DNA of 64,000 nt from Proteobacteria bacterium SG_bin4 (GCA_002083395.1 LWDH01000030.1:1-64000), one strand, 5' to 3'. Numbered from the stretch's first letter, positions 27,380 to 36,732 are shown. Numbers and translations are program-made. Notes: generated from the letters alone by a model not told the origin.

Positions 27380-27795
27380 AACGCTTTCATATCCATATCA
27401 CCGTCGATAACTTGCAAGAAAATGTCCTTTTTTACTCCGCACTATTCGGCGTTGAACCATCCGTCAGCAAGCAAGACTACGCCAAGTGGATGCTGGACGA
27501 TCCATTAATAAATTTCGCGATTTCAGCAAGAGGTGCAAAACCGGGGTTGGATCATGTGGGAATCCAGGTTGACTCGGAAGAAGCATTAAACGAAATGAAT
27601 CGACAATTGGCTCAAGCCGGTTTGCCTGCTGCGAAACAACAGAATGCGCAATGTTGTTATGCATCGTCAAATAAATACTGGACCGTCGATTCGCAAGGTA
27701 TTGCCTGGGAAGCGTTTCACACACTGACAACCATCCCGGTCTTTGGGCAAGATACCACCATTCCCACTAAAACCGAAAACTGTTGCGCGGTCTAA
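27376..27795 (+). CDS. arsI: ArsI/CadI-type glyoxalase-fold organoarsenical lyase
   Basis: 139 residues with the vicinal-oxygen-chelate fold. Likely metal ligands are His5, His60 (GLDHVGIQ) and Glu112 (AWEAFHT), and the paired cysteines Cys93-Cys94 in AQCCYAS match the substrate thiols of ArsI. ArsI cleaves the carbon-arsenic bond of trivalent organoarsenicals with iron and oxygen, giving As(III). The C-terminus adds another CC pair (ENCCAV). It is translationally coupled to arsR. CadI is an older name for near relatives, so exact substrate specificity is unproven. Confidence 0.88.
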   Translation: MKRFHIHITVDNLQENVLFYSALFGVEPSVSKQDYAKWMLDDPLINFAISARGAKPGLDHVGIQVDSEEALNEMNRQLAQAGLPAAKQQNAQCCYASSNKYWTVDSQGIAWEAFHTLTTIPVFGQDTTIPTKTENCCAV

Positions 27796-27797
27796 TC

Positions 27798-27869
27798 ATG
27801 AATGTATTGTTTCTTTGTACCGGAAATTGCTATGTTTCACCGAACCACATCTCAACATCCTTAACTTAA
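27798..27869 (+). pseudogene. Remnant of arsC (LMW-phosphatase-type arsenate reductase)
   Basis: Two bases after arsI a 23-codon frame reads MNVLFLCTGNCYVSPNHIST and then ends soon after. The first ten residues are the classic N-terminus of thioredoxin-linked arsenate reductases (MNVLFLCTGNSCRS), including the lead-in to the catalytic Cys loop. The rest of the roughly 140-residue protein is missing, so this is the scar of an internal deletion in the operon. It is too short to be an enzyme. Confidence 0.7.
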
Positions 27870-27889
27870 CCTCAAAAAGGAAAATCACC

Positions 27890-28240
27890 ATGACAACTAT
27901 CCATGTTTTCGACCCTGCCTTATGCTGTAGTTCCGGTGTATGCGGCGCCGATGTCGACCAAGCGCTGCTCAGTTTTTCCGCCGATGTCGATTGGCTCAAG
28001 CAGCACGACGTAGCCATCGAGCGTTTCAATCTGGCGCAGCAACCTACGGCTTTCGCCGATAATCCAACCGCCAAAGCGTTTTTGGAACGTTCCGGTGCGG
28101 ACGCGTTGCCTCTGATAATGGTTGACGGTGAAATCGCGTTGGCCGGCCGTTATCCGCAGCGCAGCGAACTGGCGCGTTGGGCGGGAATTCCGCTGCAAGA
28201 AAAAGCAGAACAATCGAGTTGCTGCGGTGGTTGTTGTTAA
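27890..28240 (+). CDS. arsD: ArsD arsenite metallochaperone and weak repressor
   Basis: 116 residues from the ATG at 27890. The conserved cysteines sit exactly as in characterised ArsD: Cys12, Cys13 and Cys18 in LCCSSGVCG, plus C-terminal pairs in SSCCGGCC. The thioredoxin-like fold motif DALPLIMVDGEIALAGRYP is present. ArsD hands As(III) to ArsA and raises the pump's affinity. It precedes arsA by 20 bp. The usual start would be mis-called upstream inside the arsC remnant; AAAAGG before 27890 supports this start. Confidence 0.95.
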   Translation: MTTIHVFDPALCCSSGVCGADVDQALLSFSADVDWLKQHDVAIERFNLAQQPTAFADNPTAKAFLERSGADALPLIMVDGEIALAGRYPQRSELARWAGIPLQEKAEQSSCCGGCC

Positions 28241-28260
28241 CTCAAAACCGGGCCAATCTC

Positions 28261-30048
28261 ATGGCAGATCCCAAATTTCTCGATCAACCGCCGCGTTTCC
28301 TGTTTTTTACCGGTAAAGGCGGGGTTGGCAAAACTTCGCTAGCTTGCGCCACAGCCATTACATTGGCCGATGGCGGCCGACGGGTTTTACTGGTCAGTAC
28401 CGATCCAGCCTCCAATGTCGGCCAAGTGTTCGGCATGACAATCGGCAACCAGATTACTGCGATCAACGCAGTACCCGGATTGGCTGCCTTGGAAATCGAT
28501 CCGCAAGCAGCGGCGCAAATTTACCGTGACCGGATCGTCAATCCGGTGCGTGGGGTATTGCCGGATACGGTGGTGAAAGGGATCGAGGAACAACTGTCCG
28601 GGGCTTGCACGACCGAAATCGCTGCTTTCGACGAATTTACCGCTCTACTGATCGATTCGGCGCTGACTGCGGATTACGATCACATTATTTTCGACACCGC
28701 ACCGACTGGACATACCATCCGGCTACTGCAATTACCCGGCGCATGGAGTAACTTTCTTGAAGAAGGCAAAGGCGATGCGTCATGCCTTGGCCCGTTGGCG
28801 GGTCTGGAAAAACAACGCGCACAATACAAAGCAGCCGTGAATGCGCTCGCCGATCCGCAACGCACCCGGCTGGTATTGGTCGCCCGCGCACAGCAAACCA
28901 CGTTACGCGAAGTAGCGCGCACACACGAAGAACTCACGGTCATCGGTTTGACCAACCAATACCTCGTCATCAATGGCTTGTTGCCGTCATCCGACGCAAA
29001 GCAGGATGAGTTGGCAGCCGCTATTTTCCAGCGCGAGCAGAAAACTTTAGCGGCCATGCCAGACATTCTCAAATCCTTGCCGCGGGATCACATCGCGCTG
29101 AAACCTTTCAATTTGGTCGGATTGACCGCTTTGCGGCAATTGCTGTTAGATGAATTACCTGCCGCTGGCGATAGCAATACGACGCATCAAGCCATGCCGT
29201 TTCCAGGCTTGTCCGGCTTGATCGACGATATTGCCAAGGATGGCTGCGGCTTGATCATGCTGATGGGCAAAGGCGGTGTTGGCAAAACCACGCTGGCAGC
29301 GGCGATTGCCATAAATCTCGCGCATCGCGGCTGGCCGGTGCATCTCACCACATCCGATCCGGCCGCGCATTTAAGCGAGACGCTCAGCGGCACGATGGAA
29401 AATCTCCAGGTCGACCGGATCGATCCGCAGGTAGAAACCGAGCGCTACCGTCAGCGCATTCTGCAAACCAAGGGAGCGCATCTGGATGCGCAAGGCAAGG
29501 CGTTACTGGAAGAAGATTTGCGCTCGCCCTGTACCGAAGAAATTGCGGTATTTCAGGCATTCTCGCGCATTATCCGCGAAGCGGGAAAGAAATTCGTGGT
29601 GATGGATACCGCACCGACCGGGCATACGCTATTGTTACTGGATGCCACCGGCGCTTATCATCGCGAAATTGCCAAACAAATGGATAGCCATGCCATCGCG
29701 CACTACACCACACCGATGATGCAACTGCAAAATCCCAAGCAAACCAAGATGCTGTTGGTGACATTGGCGGAAACCACGCCCGTGCTGGAGGCTGCCAGCC
29801 TGCAAGGCGATCTGCGCCGTGCCGGCATCGAACCGTGGGCTTGGATCATCAATAACAGCATCGCCGCCACGACCGTCCGGTCACCGCTGTTGTGCCAACG
29901 CGCTATAAATGAACTTAAGGATATCGAAGCGGTATCCACTCTCCATGCTAATCGCTACGCCGTCATTCCGTTATTCAAGGAAGAACCGGTCGGCATTGAA
30001 AAGTTATTGACTTTGTCAGGAAGCCATCAGTCAGCAACCAAACATTGA
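28261..30048 (+). CDS. arsA: ArsA arsenite pump-driving ATPase
   Basis: 595 residues in two homologous halves, each with a P-loop: GKGGVGKTSLA near residue 18 and GKGGVGKTTLAAA near 340. Signal-transduction motifs FDTAPTGHTIRLL and MDTAPTGHTLLLL are both present. The metalloid-site cysteines fall at 116 (SGACTTE), 175 (DASCLG) and 424 (SPCTEE), matching C113/C172/C422 of E. coli ArsA. It normally sits on ArsB and drives As(III) export with ATP. No arsB or acr3 follows, so its membrane partner must be elsewhere or lost. Confidence 0.95.
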   Translation: MADPKFLDQPPRFLFFTGKGGVGKTSLACATAITLADGGRRVLLVSTDPASNVGQVFGMTIGNQITAINAVPGLAALEIDPQAAAQIYRDRIVNPVRGVLPDTVVKGIEEQLSGACTTEIAAFDEFTALLIDSALTADYDHIIFDTAPTGHTIRLLQLPGAWSNFLEEGKGDASCLGPLAGLEKQRAQYKAAVNALADPQRTRLVLVARAQQTTLREVARTHEELTVIGLTNQYLVINGLLPSSDAKQDELAAAIFQREQKTLAAMPDILKSLPRDHIALKPFNLVGLTALRQLLLDELPAAGDSNTTHQAMPFPGLSGLIDDIAKDGCGLIMLMGKGGVGKTTLAAAIAINLAHRGWPVHLTTSDPAAHLSETLSGTMENLQVDRIDPQVETERYRQRILQTKGAHLDAQGKALLEEDLRSPCTEEIAVFQAFSRIIREAGKKFVVMDTAPTGHTLLLLDATGAYHREIAKQMDSHAIAHYTTPMMQLQNPKQTKMLLVTLAETTPVLEAASLQGDLRRAGIEPWAWIINNSIAATTVRSPLLCQRAINELKDIEAVSTLHANRYAVIPLFKEEPVGIEKLLTLSGSHQSATKH

Positions 30049-30081
30049 GAAATCCAGACATTGGATCGAGTAGCGTTGGTG

Positions 30082-30555
30082 TCAGTGATGATGGTGTCGA
30101 TGCTGATGTTCCTGGGTTTGCGCCGATGCCGGTGTTGCACGGATTTGATAAGCGTCATGACAGGCAATACACTTGGTCATCGCGTCGCTCAACTGCCGCA
30201 GCGTGAGCTTGGGATCCTTTTTGGATTCCGCATCCGCAGCCATTTGATCGAAATCCCGATGCAAAGACATGCCCAGCTGCATGAATTCTTTGGGCAGCAT
30301 GCCTTTGAGGTGATCCTCGGCTTTATGCGCCATGCCCAGCCCCAAAGGACGTGCATGCTTGGAAACCGACGCCATGTCATCGGTTGACAGCGCTGCCAGT
30401 ATGCTTTGCGTACCCGACAACAATGCCCGCATTTCCTCCAGTACGTGGCCGCGCTGCGCTTCGGAGAGCGCAAGAATTTGCCGGTTGTCCTTGTCGGTTG
30501 CGATTGCTGAGGTGGAAATCAGCAAACAGGCAATGATCATTTGAGTTATTCGCAC
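30082..30555 (-). CDS. Periplasmic class II-type cytochrome c with His-rich tail
   Basis: 157 residues. A signal peptide (MRITQMIIACLLISTSAIA) leads to a mainly helical domain with one haem site CIACHDAY near residue 133, at the C-terminal end of the last helix, as in cytochrome c-prime and related four-helix cytochromes. The final residues are His-rich (EHQHRHHHH), suggesting metal binding. It faces the arsA gene convergently. The electron partner is unknown. A nitric-oxide-binding or simple electron-carrier role is possible. Confidence 0.8.
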   Translation of the reverse strand: MRITQMIIACLLISTSAIATDKDNRQILALSEAQRGHVLEEMRALLSGTQSILAALSTDDMASVSKHARPLGLGMAHKAEDHLKGMLPKEFMQLGMSLHRDFDQMAADAESKKDPKLTLRQLSDAMTKCIACHDAYQIRATPASAQTQEHQHRHHHH

Positions 30556-30663
30556 TTGATGCTCCTTGATAGTGAAAATCGAGGTTCGACTTTACCAGCC
30601 TGTTGCATTTCACCGCAACAGACCGGGATTTATATTGTCGGACTGGCAATATGGCGCATCATT

Positions 30664-31962
30664 TTATTCTTTGGGGCTACCGGCCCCACGGATTTGCTTG
30701 GTCTCGCTTTCGATTCGTCCGAAATGCTCTTGGTATTTACCCGAAGCAAGCGCTGCCTCGAAAGCATCGGCAATTTTTTTCACTAAAGCCGTATATTCAG
30801 GATTGGCGTCAGCGTAAATGTGCTTGCTGAATTGCAGTATTTGCGCGTCTTCCTTCATCGTGACATCGAATTTCAATTCGCCGTCAGCGAAAGTGAGTAT
30901 GCGGCCGGTATATTCGTGAAATTTGTCCTCGACGAGATTGGCTTTTGTCCACCCCGTTTGTTGCTCCAAAAACGCCAGGAACGCGGGCAACATCGACGCC
31001 TTCACCGGGTAGAGTGTGTAATAAGGAGAAGCGTATTCAACCTTGAATCTACCCGTCCAGTAGGGCGCCTTCTCCAATTTACGAAGGCGCAAGCGGTCAC
31101 CTTGTGCCGATTTCTCCCATTCGAAAAACTTTTCAAACCAAGCAAAATCCATGTCATTCACGTTGATCAGGCGCAATTCGGTATCATCGAATTTAACCGC
31201 ATAACCACTATCCTGTTCAATGTCATACACTACGAGGGCATGCTCGGAATCGGGTAAATCCTCATCCGCAGTGTTCCAGCTCTGGAATGCGCCCCGGAAT
31301 ACGATGCTCTTGCGGTCGGGTGAAAACGCCAACGCCCCGCGCGGCGAAGGAAACGAGTAATTCTCAACATCGTTGTTGTTGGAATTGAAGCGCCGGATGC
31401 TGCGAGTCTGTACGTCGAGAACAGCATGCCCACTGACCAGTAGAAACCGCCCGTTCGTGAGGCTGTCCAATTTGTCCAAATCATCGGTATTGCTCCTGGC
31501 AAACACTTCTTGGTAAGGCCCAGGCTGACCGTTTTCGCTGTCCAGAAATTGCAGGGAAGCAAAATCGTGATGCTGCTCCAGAATGGATTCGACGACAGGC
31601 GCGCCATTCTTCAGATAAATCAGGTACAAGCTTTGGCTGCCTGCTATCAAAGTCGGATCGGGTGCGCCGGGAAGCGCATAGACACGCCACAAGTAGGGCA
31701 GCCCCGTATTGCGTTGCAGTGCGTCGGGAAAGACAACTGGCTTGCCGTTGTACAAAATCGTGTAGGCTACGTCTGTCTGGTTGACCATGCCGTAATTAAT
31801 ATTGAACTGCTTGCTCTTGGTGGCCGTGGCACGGATGGTAAAGGGCCCGTAGGCGATGTCTTTTTCGATGTGGTTAACGCCACCTGAGCAGCTGGAAACA
31901 AAACACACGGTAATAAGCGCCACGACAGCTACGATGCATGCTATTTTCATAATTTTAGTCAT
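30664..31962 (-). CDS. Unrecognised lipoprotein
   Basis: 432 residues. A type II signal peptide is visible with a lipobox ending VSSC (Cys near residue 25), so it should be lipid-anchored in the periplasm. The body is beta-rich with regions such as GRFLLVSGHAVLDVQTRSI and GALAFSPDRKSIVFRGAFQ, which resemble propeller-like repeats, but I recognise no named family. The C-terminal part (about 290-410) is a separate alpha/beta region. It stands alone, with about 100 bp on one side and the MerR gene on the other. Function unknown. Confidence 0.7.
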   Translation of the reverse strand: MTKIMKIACIVAVVALITVCFVSSCSGGVNHIEKDIAYGPFTIRATATKSKQFNINYGMVNQTDVAYTILYNGKPVVFPDALQRNTGLPYLWRVYALPGAPDPTLIAGSQSLYLIYLKNGAPVVESILEQHHDFASLQFLDSENGQPGPYQEVFARSNTDDLDKLDSLTNGRFLLVSGHAVLDVQTRSIRRFNSNNNDVENYSFPSPRGALAFSPDRKSIVFRGAFQSWNTADEDLPDSEHALVVYDIEQDSGYAVKFDDTELRLINVNDMDFAWFEKFFEWEKSAQGDRLRLRKLEKAPYWTGRFKVEYASPYYTLYPVKASMLPAFLAFLEQQTGWTKANLVEDKFHEYTGRILTFADGELKFDVTMKEDAQILQFSKHIYADANPEYTALVKKIADAFEAALASGKYQEHFGRIESETKQIRGAGSPKE

Positions 31963-32101
31963 TTATTTCTGAGAATTCTTTCAAGCGGATTATACAAATA
32001 GACATCCATAACCTGTAAAAACCATTGGAAAATTCATTATTAAGGTAAAACCATCTATCAGTGCCGAAATTGTGCATGCAATCCTATCTGAAAAACATGG
32101 T

Positions 32102-32542
32102 TTAGGTTGTTTGCTTGCCTCGCTTAACCTTGTTTTCCTTCAATTTATTGGGTTGCCTAAACCGGTTTTTACCGGCAATCCGGAGAAGCCGGAGAAATTT
32201 CGGGCATTCGAAATGACTGGGCGCTTTGCAAACCGCAGCGTGACGCAGCCCATCCCGCATAGCGGACAGTGCTTCAATTGTTTTATCCAGTTCATCCGCC
32301 TTGGCTAAAAGTAATGCGCGATTAATGTCAGGCCCTTCGGGGGTAAACATTTCCGCGATTTCATCGAGCGAGAAACCGGCACTACGCCCCAATGATATTA
32401 AAGCCAGCCGCTCAATGACATGGGCATTGAATAAACGCCGCAAACCACTCCGGCCGCATGACCGGATCAATCCTTTTTCTTCATAAAATCGTATTGTTGA
32501 AGCTGGCAGTCCGGATACTTTTGCGACTTCAGTGATATCCAC
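32102..32542 (-). CDS. MerR-family regulator with C-terminal Cys motif
   Basis: 146 residues. The winged-helix N-terminus is typical (MDITEVAKVSGLPASTIRFY, EEKGLI), followed by the dimer helix (RALLLAKADELDKTIEALSA). Two cysteines and a His in VCKAPSHFECPKF could form a metal or redox site. It is divergent from the TPMT gene, and a MerR-type promoter with a 19-bp spacer lies between them. The tail after residue 120 is basic and may not be structured. The signal sensed is unknown; a thiol, metalloid or redox signal would fit. Confidence 0.88.
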   Translation of the reverse strand: MDITEVAKVSGLPASTIRFYEEKGLIRSCGRSGLRRLFNAHVIERLALISLGRSAGFSLDEIAEMFTPEGPDINRALLLAKADELDKTIEALSAMRDGLRHAAVCKAPSHFECPKFLRLLRIAGKNRFRQPNKLKENKVKRGKQTT

Positions 32543-32566
32543 TATTTCACCTGTTGTAATTAATAC

Positions 32567-32597
32567 TTGACCTCAAGCCGACTTGAGCTTTTATCCT
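32567..32597 (+). promoter_or_regulatory. MerR-type promoter with 19-bp spacer
   Basis: TTGACC (32567-32572) and TATCCT (32592-32597) are 19 bp apart, the over-long spacing that MerR activators correct by twisting DNA. Inside it CTCAAG-CCGA-CTTGAG (32572-32587) is a perfect inverted repeat very like SoxR-type operators. It points toward the TPMT and TauE genes. Confidence 0.75.
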
Positions 32598-32680
32598 AGC
32601 TCAGTACACAACTTAGTACAACACTCAAGTCATTAAGATGGTGGCTTGTGATTAATCTTTTAAGAATTTAAGGAGCCGCT

Positions 32681-33325
32681 ATGGAAGCAAGTTTTTGGCA
32701 TCAGAAATGGGAACGAGGTGAGACCGGTTTTCATGAAAACGAGATAAATCCTTTTTTAATGAAGCATTTTGAAGCCTTAGATCCGCCAAAGGGCGGCCGG
32801 ATATTCTTGCCGTTGTGCGGCAAGACGCGCGATATTGGATGGTTCCTTGCCAATGGATACCGGGTTATCGGCGCGGAGCTAAGCGAACTGGCCATCAACG
32901 AGCTGTTTACAGAACTGGACATAAAACCGGAAATCTCAAAAGATGGAAAATTGACTCGTTACCGCGCTGAAAATCTGGACATTTTAGCAGGCGATTTTTT
33001 CGATGTATCCGCAGAATCTCTTGGCCCCATCAGCGCGATATACGATCGAGCAGCTTTAGTCGCGCTGCCCGCTTCCATGCGCAAGCAATATTCCTCGCAC
33101 CTGATGAATCTAACCGATGCAGCACCGCAATTGCTGATCACTTATGAATACAATCAATCACAGATGGACGGTCCGCCATTTTCGGTTAATGAAGACGAAG
33201 TCAAACAGCTTTACTCGGCTGCGTATCGATTGGAGTCTGCTGAAAGCAAAATCATTGCAGGCGGATTGAAGGGAAAAGTGGCGTCGGCAGAAACCGCCTG
33301 GGTACTCCATAAAATCAAACAATAG
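32681..33325 (+). CDS. tpm: Thiopurine S-methyltransferase family protein
   Basis: 214 residues, the normal TPMT length. The N-terminus ASFWHQKWERGETGFHENE and the SAM motif FLPLCGKTRDIGWFLANGY are diagnostic. AIYDRAALVALP follows. Bacterial TPMTs methylate thiols and also tellurium or selenium oxyanions, giving volatile products. It is under the MerR-type promoter and is followed 11 bp later by a TauE/SafE exporter, which suggests a module for handling thiols, sulfite or metalloids. Strong GGAG site before the start. Confidence 0.92.
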   Translation: MEASFWHQKWERGETGFHENEINPFLMKHFEALDPPKGGRIFLPLCGKTRDIGWFLANGYRVIGAELSELAINELFTELDIKPEISKDGKLTRYRAENLDILAGDFFDVSAESLGPISAIYDRAALVALPASMRKQYSSHLMNLTDAAPQLLITYEYNQSQMDGPPFSVNEDEVKQLYSAAYRLESAESKIIAGGLKGKVASAETAWVLHKIKQ

Positions 33326-33336
33326 GCTGAATTCAT

Positions 33337-34140
33337 ATGCCGGACATCGAATGGATTGTGTTGTACATGGCTCTGGGAGCCATTGCCGGTTTTATAGCCG
33401 GATTGCTGGGTTTTGGCGGCGGCGGGATGCTGGTTCCTTTGCTGGCATCTATTTTTACCATGCAAGGCATGAGTACGGATAACGTTGTGCATTTAGCATT
33501 AGGAACGTCATTGGCTTGCATGATTATCTCTTCAACGGCAAGCATTCGCGCACACGCTTTTCGAGGAACGGTCATGTGGCGGGCCGCCGGCGGCATGGCG
33601 CCCGGAATCGTCATCGGTGCCTTTCTGTCCGCTCACGCCGCAACAAATCTTAATTCAACCTTCATTGCTGTATTTTTTGCGCTATTCATGGCACTGATAG
33701 CCTTGCAAATGTTTGTTAATTGGCAACCGGAACCCAGCAAACAACCCATAACGCTTCGCGGATTACTCGCGGCCGGAGTTGGGATCGGATCCGTATCGGC
33801 ACTGACCGCAGTGGGCGGCGGTTTTCTCACCGTTGCCTACCTGAGCTATAAGAGTTTGGACATAAAAACAGCGATTGGCACGTCAGCCGCCATCGGATTT
33901 CCCCTCGCCATCGCCGGAACTGCCAGTTATATGATAAGCGGCTGGTCTATCACATTAAGCAATCCCTATACCTTGGGGTTCATTTATATGCCGGCATTCT
34001 TGGCGGTATCGATAGCCGGCGCCATTGCGGCGCACTATAGCGCTCGTTGTTCGCATCGTTTGCCTGAAGCTTTTCTGAAAAAAGCATTGGCCATTATCTC
34101 GCTGCTTTTGAGCATAAAAATGCTGGCTTCGATTGCTTGA
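33337..34140 (+). CDS. TauE/SafE-family anion permease
   Basis: 267 residues, with about eight hydrophobic segments: IVLYMALGAIAGFIAGLLGF, LGTSLACMIISSTASIRAH and others, including the family motifs GLLGFGGGGMLVPLL and SALTAVGGGFLTV. Members export sulfite or sulfoacetate, or import organosulfur anions. It overlaps no gene but follows tpm by 11 bp, so both share the MerR promoter. Substrate inferred as a sulfur anion. Confidence 0.85.
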   Translation: MPDIEWIVLYMALGAIAGFIAGLLGFGGGGMLVPLLASIFTMQGMSTDNVVHLALGTSLACMIISSTASIRAHAFRGTVMWRAAGGMAPGIVIGAFLSAHAATNLNSTFIAVFFALFMALIALQMFVNWQPEPSKQPITLRGLLAAGVGIGSVSALTAVGGGFLTVAYLSYKSLDIKTAIGTSAAIGFPLAIAGTASYMISGWSITLSNPYTLGFIYMPAFLAVSIAGAIAAHYSARCSHRLPEAFLKKALAIISLLLSIKMLASIA

Positions 34141-34387
34141 AACGGGCGTGATCCCTCAATCACACGTCAAATCGCCGGTGAATCGCCAGTTCGAGCTTCC
34201 TGACAGCCATAGATATGCCCGGTTTTTTCCAGATCGAACGGCAGGGCTGACACATTGCCGCAATACCTGCGCAACAATCACCGGTTAACATATTTCACCG
34301 CATTACCACCGCCCCTTTCCGGCAGTTGTTATGCCTTTAATAACAATAGCTTCATTAATTTATTCAAATCATCTGGGATCTCTTAAC

Positions 34388-36676
34388 ATGAAACCGTTTA
34401 ACCCAATACTCGGCTTGACCAAAAAAGCCCTGAGTACCGCAGCATTGGCCACGCTTCCCGTCATTACGGCCACCACACCGTCGAATGCGGCATCCCCCGC
34501 AACGCCCTACTTTCAGCGTATCGCAACCTACCTCGTTTGCGAAAATACAAGCTGCGACAGGGACTCCGTTAAAGAAACCGTTGCTGAAATCATTGCCGTC
34601 AACAAAGACAGCAATATCTTGATTTACACCGACAGCCCGACCGGGAAAATAGGATTCGTCAATATCAGCGACCCAGCCAATCCCACCGGTCTCGGCACCG
34701 TTGATGCGAGCGGTGAACCGACCTCGGTCGCCGTTTCCGGCGACTATGCTCTGGTCGGTGTGAATACTTCGGCAAGTTTTGCGGCGCCTTCCGGCATCCT
34801 CTCGGTCTATCACCTTCCATCTTGTCTGGTTGATGTCGCCAATTGCGCGCCGGTCCGGGACATCGATATGGGCGGCCAGCCGGATTCGGTAGCCGTCAGC
34901 CCCAATGGCCGTTATGCGGCGGTCGTGATCGAAAACGAGCGCGATGAGGCCGTGACTGTTGCCGGTGTCAAAGGCGGATTACCGCAATCCCCCGCCGGGT
35001 ACCTGAATATTATCGACTTGATCGGCAAACCCGGAAACTGGAAAGTGCGTCCGGTGGATTTAACCGGCTTGGCGGACTATGGCATTGACGATCCAGAACC
35101 GGAATTTGTCAGCATCAATCAGAGCAATATTGCCGCAATCACATTGCAGGAGAATAACCACATCGTTTTCGTCAATCTCGCCGATGGCAAGATATTGCAG
35201 CATTTCAATGCAGGCAACGTAACCCTCGAAGGCGTGGATACCGCGGATAACAAATTAATCGATTTTTCCAGCACCTTGAAAAACATTCCCCGGGAACCCG
35301 ACGCCATCACCTGGCTGAACCACATGGTCATCACCGCCAACGAGGGGGATTTATTCGGCGGCAGCCGCGGCTTTACCTTTTTCAATCGCAACGGTACGGT
35401 TCTTTATGACTCCGGTATGGAATTCGATTACCTTGCCGCCAAGATCGGCCATTATCCGGAAAAACGCTCCGACAACAAAGGCAGCGAGCCCGAAGGCATC
35501 ACGGCTGCCCGGTTTGGTAATGAAAATCTGGTTTTCGTCGGCTCCGAACGCGCCAATTTTGTCGGCGTGTACAGTTTCCAAGGCCGTTCGGTGGATTACA
35601 AACAAGCACTGCCGACCGGTGCGGGTCCTGAAGGATTGCTGGCTATCCCGCATCGCCAGCTTTTCATCGCATCCACCGAGGTGGATTCGCCCGTCCGTTC
35701 TCAAATCAACATTTTCCGCTTAGAACGGAAACCGGCCGGTTATCCGCAGATCGAATCCGAGCTGCTGGCCGATGGTAAACCGATCGTTTGGGGCGCGCTG
35801 TCGGCACTCGCTGCGGATAAGGATGATGCCAATCGTTTGTATACCGTTCATGACAGTTTCTACAACAAAAGCCGCATCTATACGATCGATGCCAGCAGCC
35901 ATCCGGCGAAAATCTCAGCGGTCACGCCCATTCTGAAAAGTGGCTCAGCGGTCAATTACGATCTGGAAGGTATTGCGCAACGCAGCGATGGCAGTTTTTG
36001 GCTGGCTTCGGAAGGCGCCGGTACATCGACCACGCGTAATCTTCTGATTGAGGTCAGTAGCGACGGCACGGTCATCCGCGAAGTCCGCTTACCGGCTGCA
36101 GTTGATGCGCTACAAGTCAGCAATGGTTATGAAGGTGTTGCAGTCACCGGACGCGCCGGCGCCGATGAACAAGTTTATGTCGCCTTTCAACGGGAATGGA
36201 AAGACGATCCGCTTGGCATGGTGCGCATCGGGCAATACACGCCGTCATTGGACCTGGATCCGGCGATCGACGAAGGCGAATGGAAATTCTTTTATTATCC
36301 GCTCGACCCCGTCGAGTCTCCCACCGGCGGCTGGGTAGGATTGTCCGAAATTACAGCGCTGGGCAACGGCAAATTTGCGATCATCGAGCGCGATAATCAA
36401 GCGGGACCGGATGCACGCATCAAGCGCGTCTATACCGTCGACATCTCGGGAATAACCCCCAAAACCCAAACGGAAGGCAATTTCCCGATACTCAATAAAA
36501 ACCTGGCAATCGATGTACTGCCGGCCATGCAAGCGGGTAAAGGCTGGGTGCATGACAAGCTCGAAGGTTTGGCAAAAACAATCGACGGAACCGTGTACGT
36601 CGTCACCGACAACGATGGTGTCGATAATTCAACCGGTGAAACGCAATTTCTTAATTTGGGCAATGCGCTGAATTAA
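34388..36676 (+). CDS. Secreted protein with propeller and phytase-like esterase domain
   Basis: 762 residues from the ATG at 34388, chosen because it gives a proper signal peptide (MKPFNPILGLTKKALSTAAL ending near NAAS); a frame start at 34331 adds an unneeded leader. Residues about 40-440 form a beta-propeller-like region (SNILIYTDSPTGKIGFVNIS, GQPDSVAVSPNGRYAAVV). Residues about 450-755 fit the esterase-like activity of phytase family (NYDLEGIAQRSDGSFWLASE, HDKLEGLAKTIDGTVYVVTD). Likely periplasmic, hydrolysing phosphate esters or simply binding calcium. A terminator follows. Confidence 0.8.
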   Translation: MKPFNPILGLTKKALSTAALATLPVITATTPSNAASPATPYFQRIATYLVCENTSCDRDSVKETVAEIIAVNKDSNILIYTDSPTGKIGFVNISDPANPTGLGTVDASGEPTSVAVSGDYALVGVNTSASFAAPSGILSVYHLPSCLVDVANCAPVRDIDMGGQPDSVAVSPNGRYAAVVIENERDEAVTVAGVKGGLPQSPAGYLNIIDLIGKPGNWKVRPVDLTGLADYGIDDPEPEFVSINQSNIAAITLQENNHIVFVNLADGKILQHFNAGNVTLEGVDTADNKLIDFSSTLKNIPREPDAITWLNHMVITANEGDLFGGSRGFTFFNRNGTVLYDSGMEFDYLAAKIGHYPEKRSDNKGSEPEGITAARFGNENLVFVGSERANFVGVYSFQGRSVDYKQALPTGAGPEGLLAIPHRQLFIASTEVDSPVRSQINIFRLERKPAGYPQIESELLADGKPIVWGALSALAADKDDANRLYTVHDSFYNKSRIYTIDASSHPAKISAVTPILKSGSAVNYDLEGIAQRSDGSFWLASEGAGTSTTRNLLIEVSSDGTVIREVRLPAAVDALQVSNGYEGVAVTGRAGADEQVYVAFQREWKDDPLGMVRIGQYTPSLDLDPAIDEGEWKFFYYPLDPVESPTGGWVGLSEITALGNGKFAIIERDNQAGPDARIKRVYTVDISGITPKTQTEGNFPILNKNLAIDVLPAMQAGKGWVHDKLEGLAKTIDGTVYVVTDNDGVDNSTGETQFLNLGNALN

Positions 36677-36695
36677 GGTTTGTAAGCTACGCAAG

Positions 36696-36732
36696 AAAGG
36701 CGCCAACTGGATGGACGAAGGAGGCGCCTTTT
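36696..36732 (+). terminator. Rho-independent terminator after the phytase-like gene
   Basis: AAAGGCGCC (36696-36704) pairs with GGCGCCTTT (36723-36731), a 9-bp stem with an 18-base loop, and the downstream arm runs into TTTT. Confidence 0.8.
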
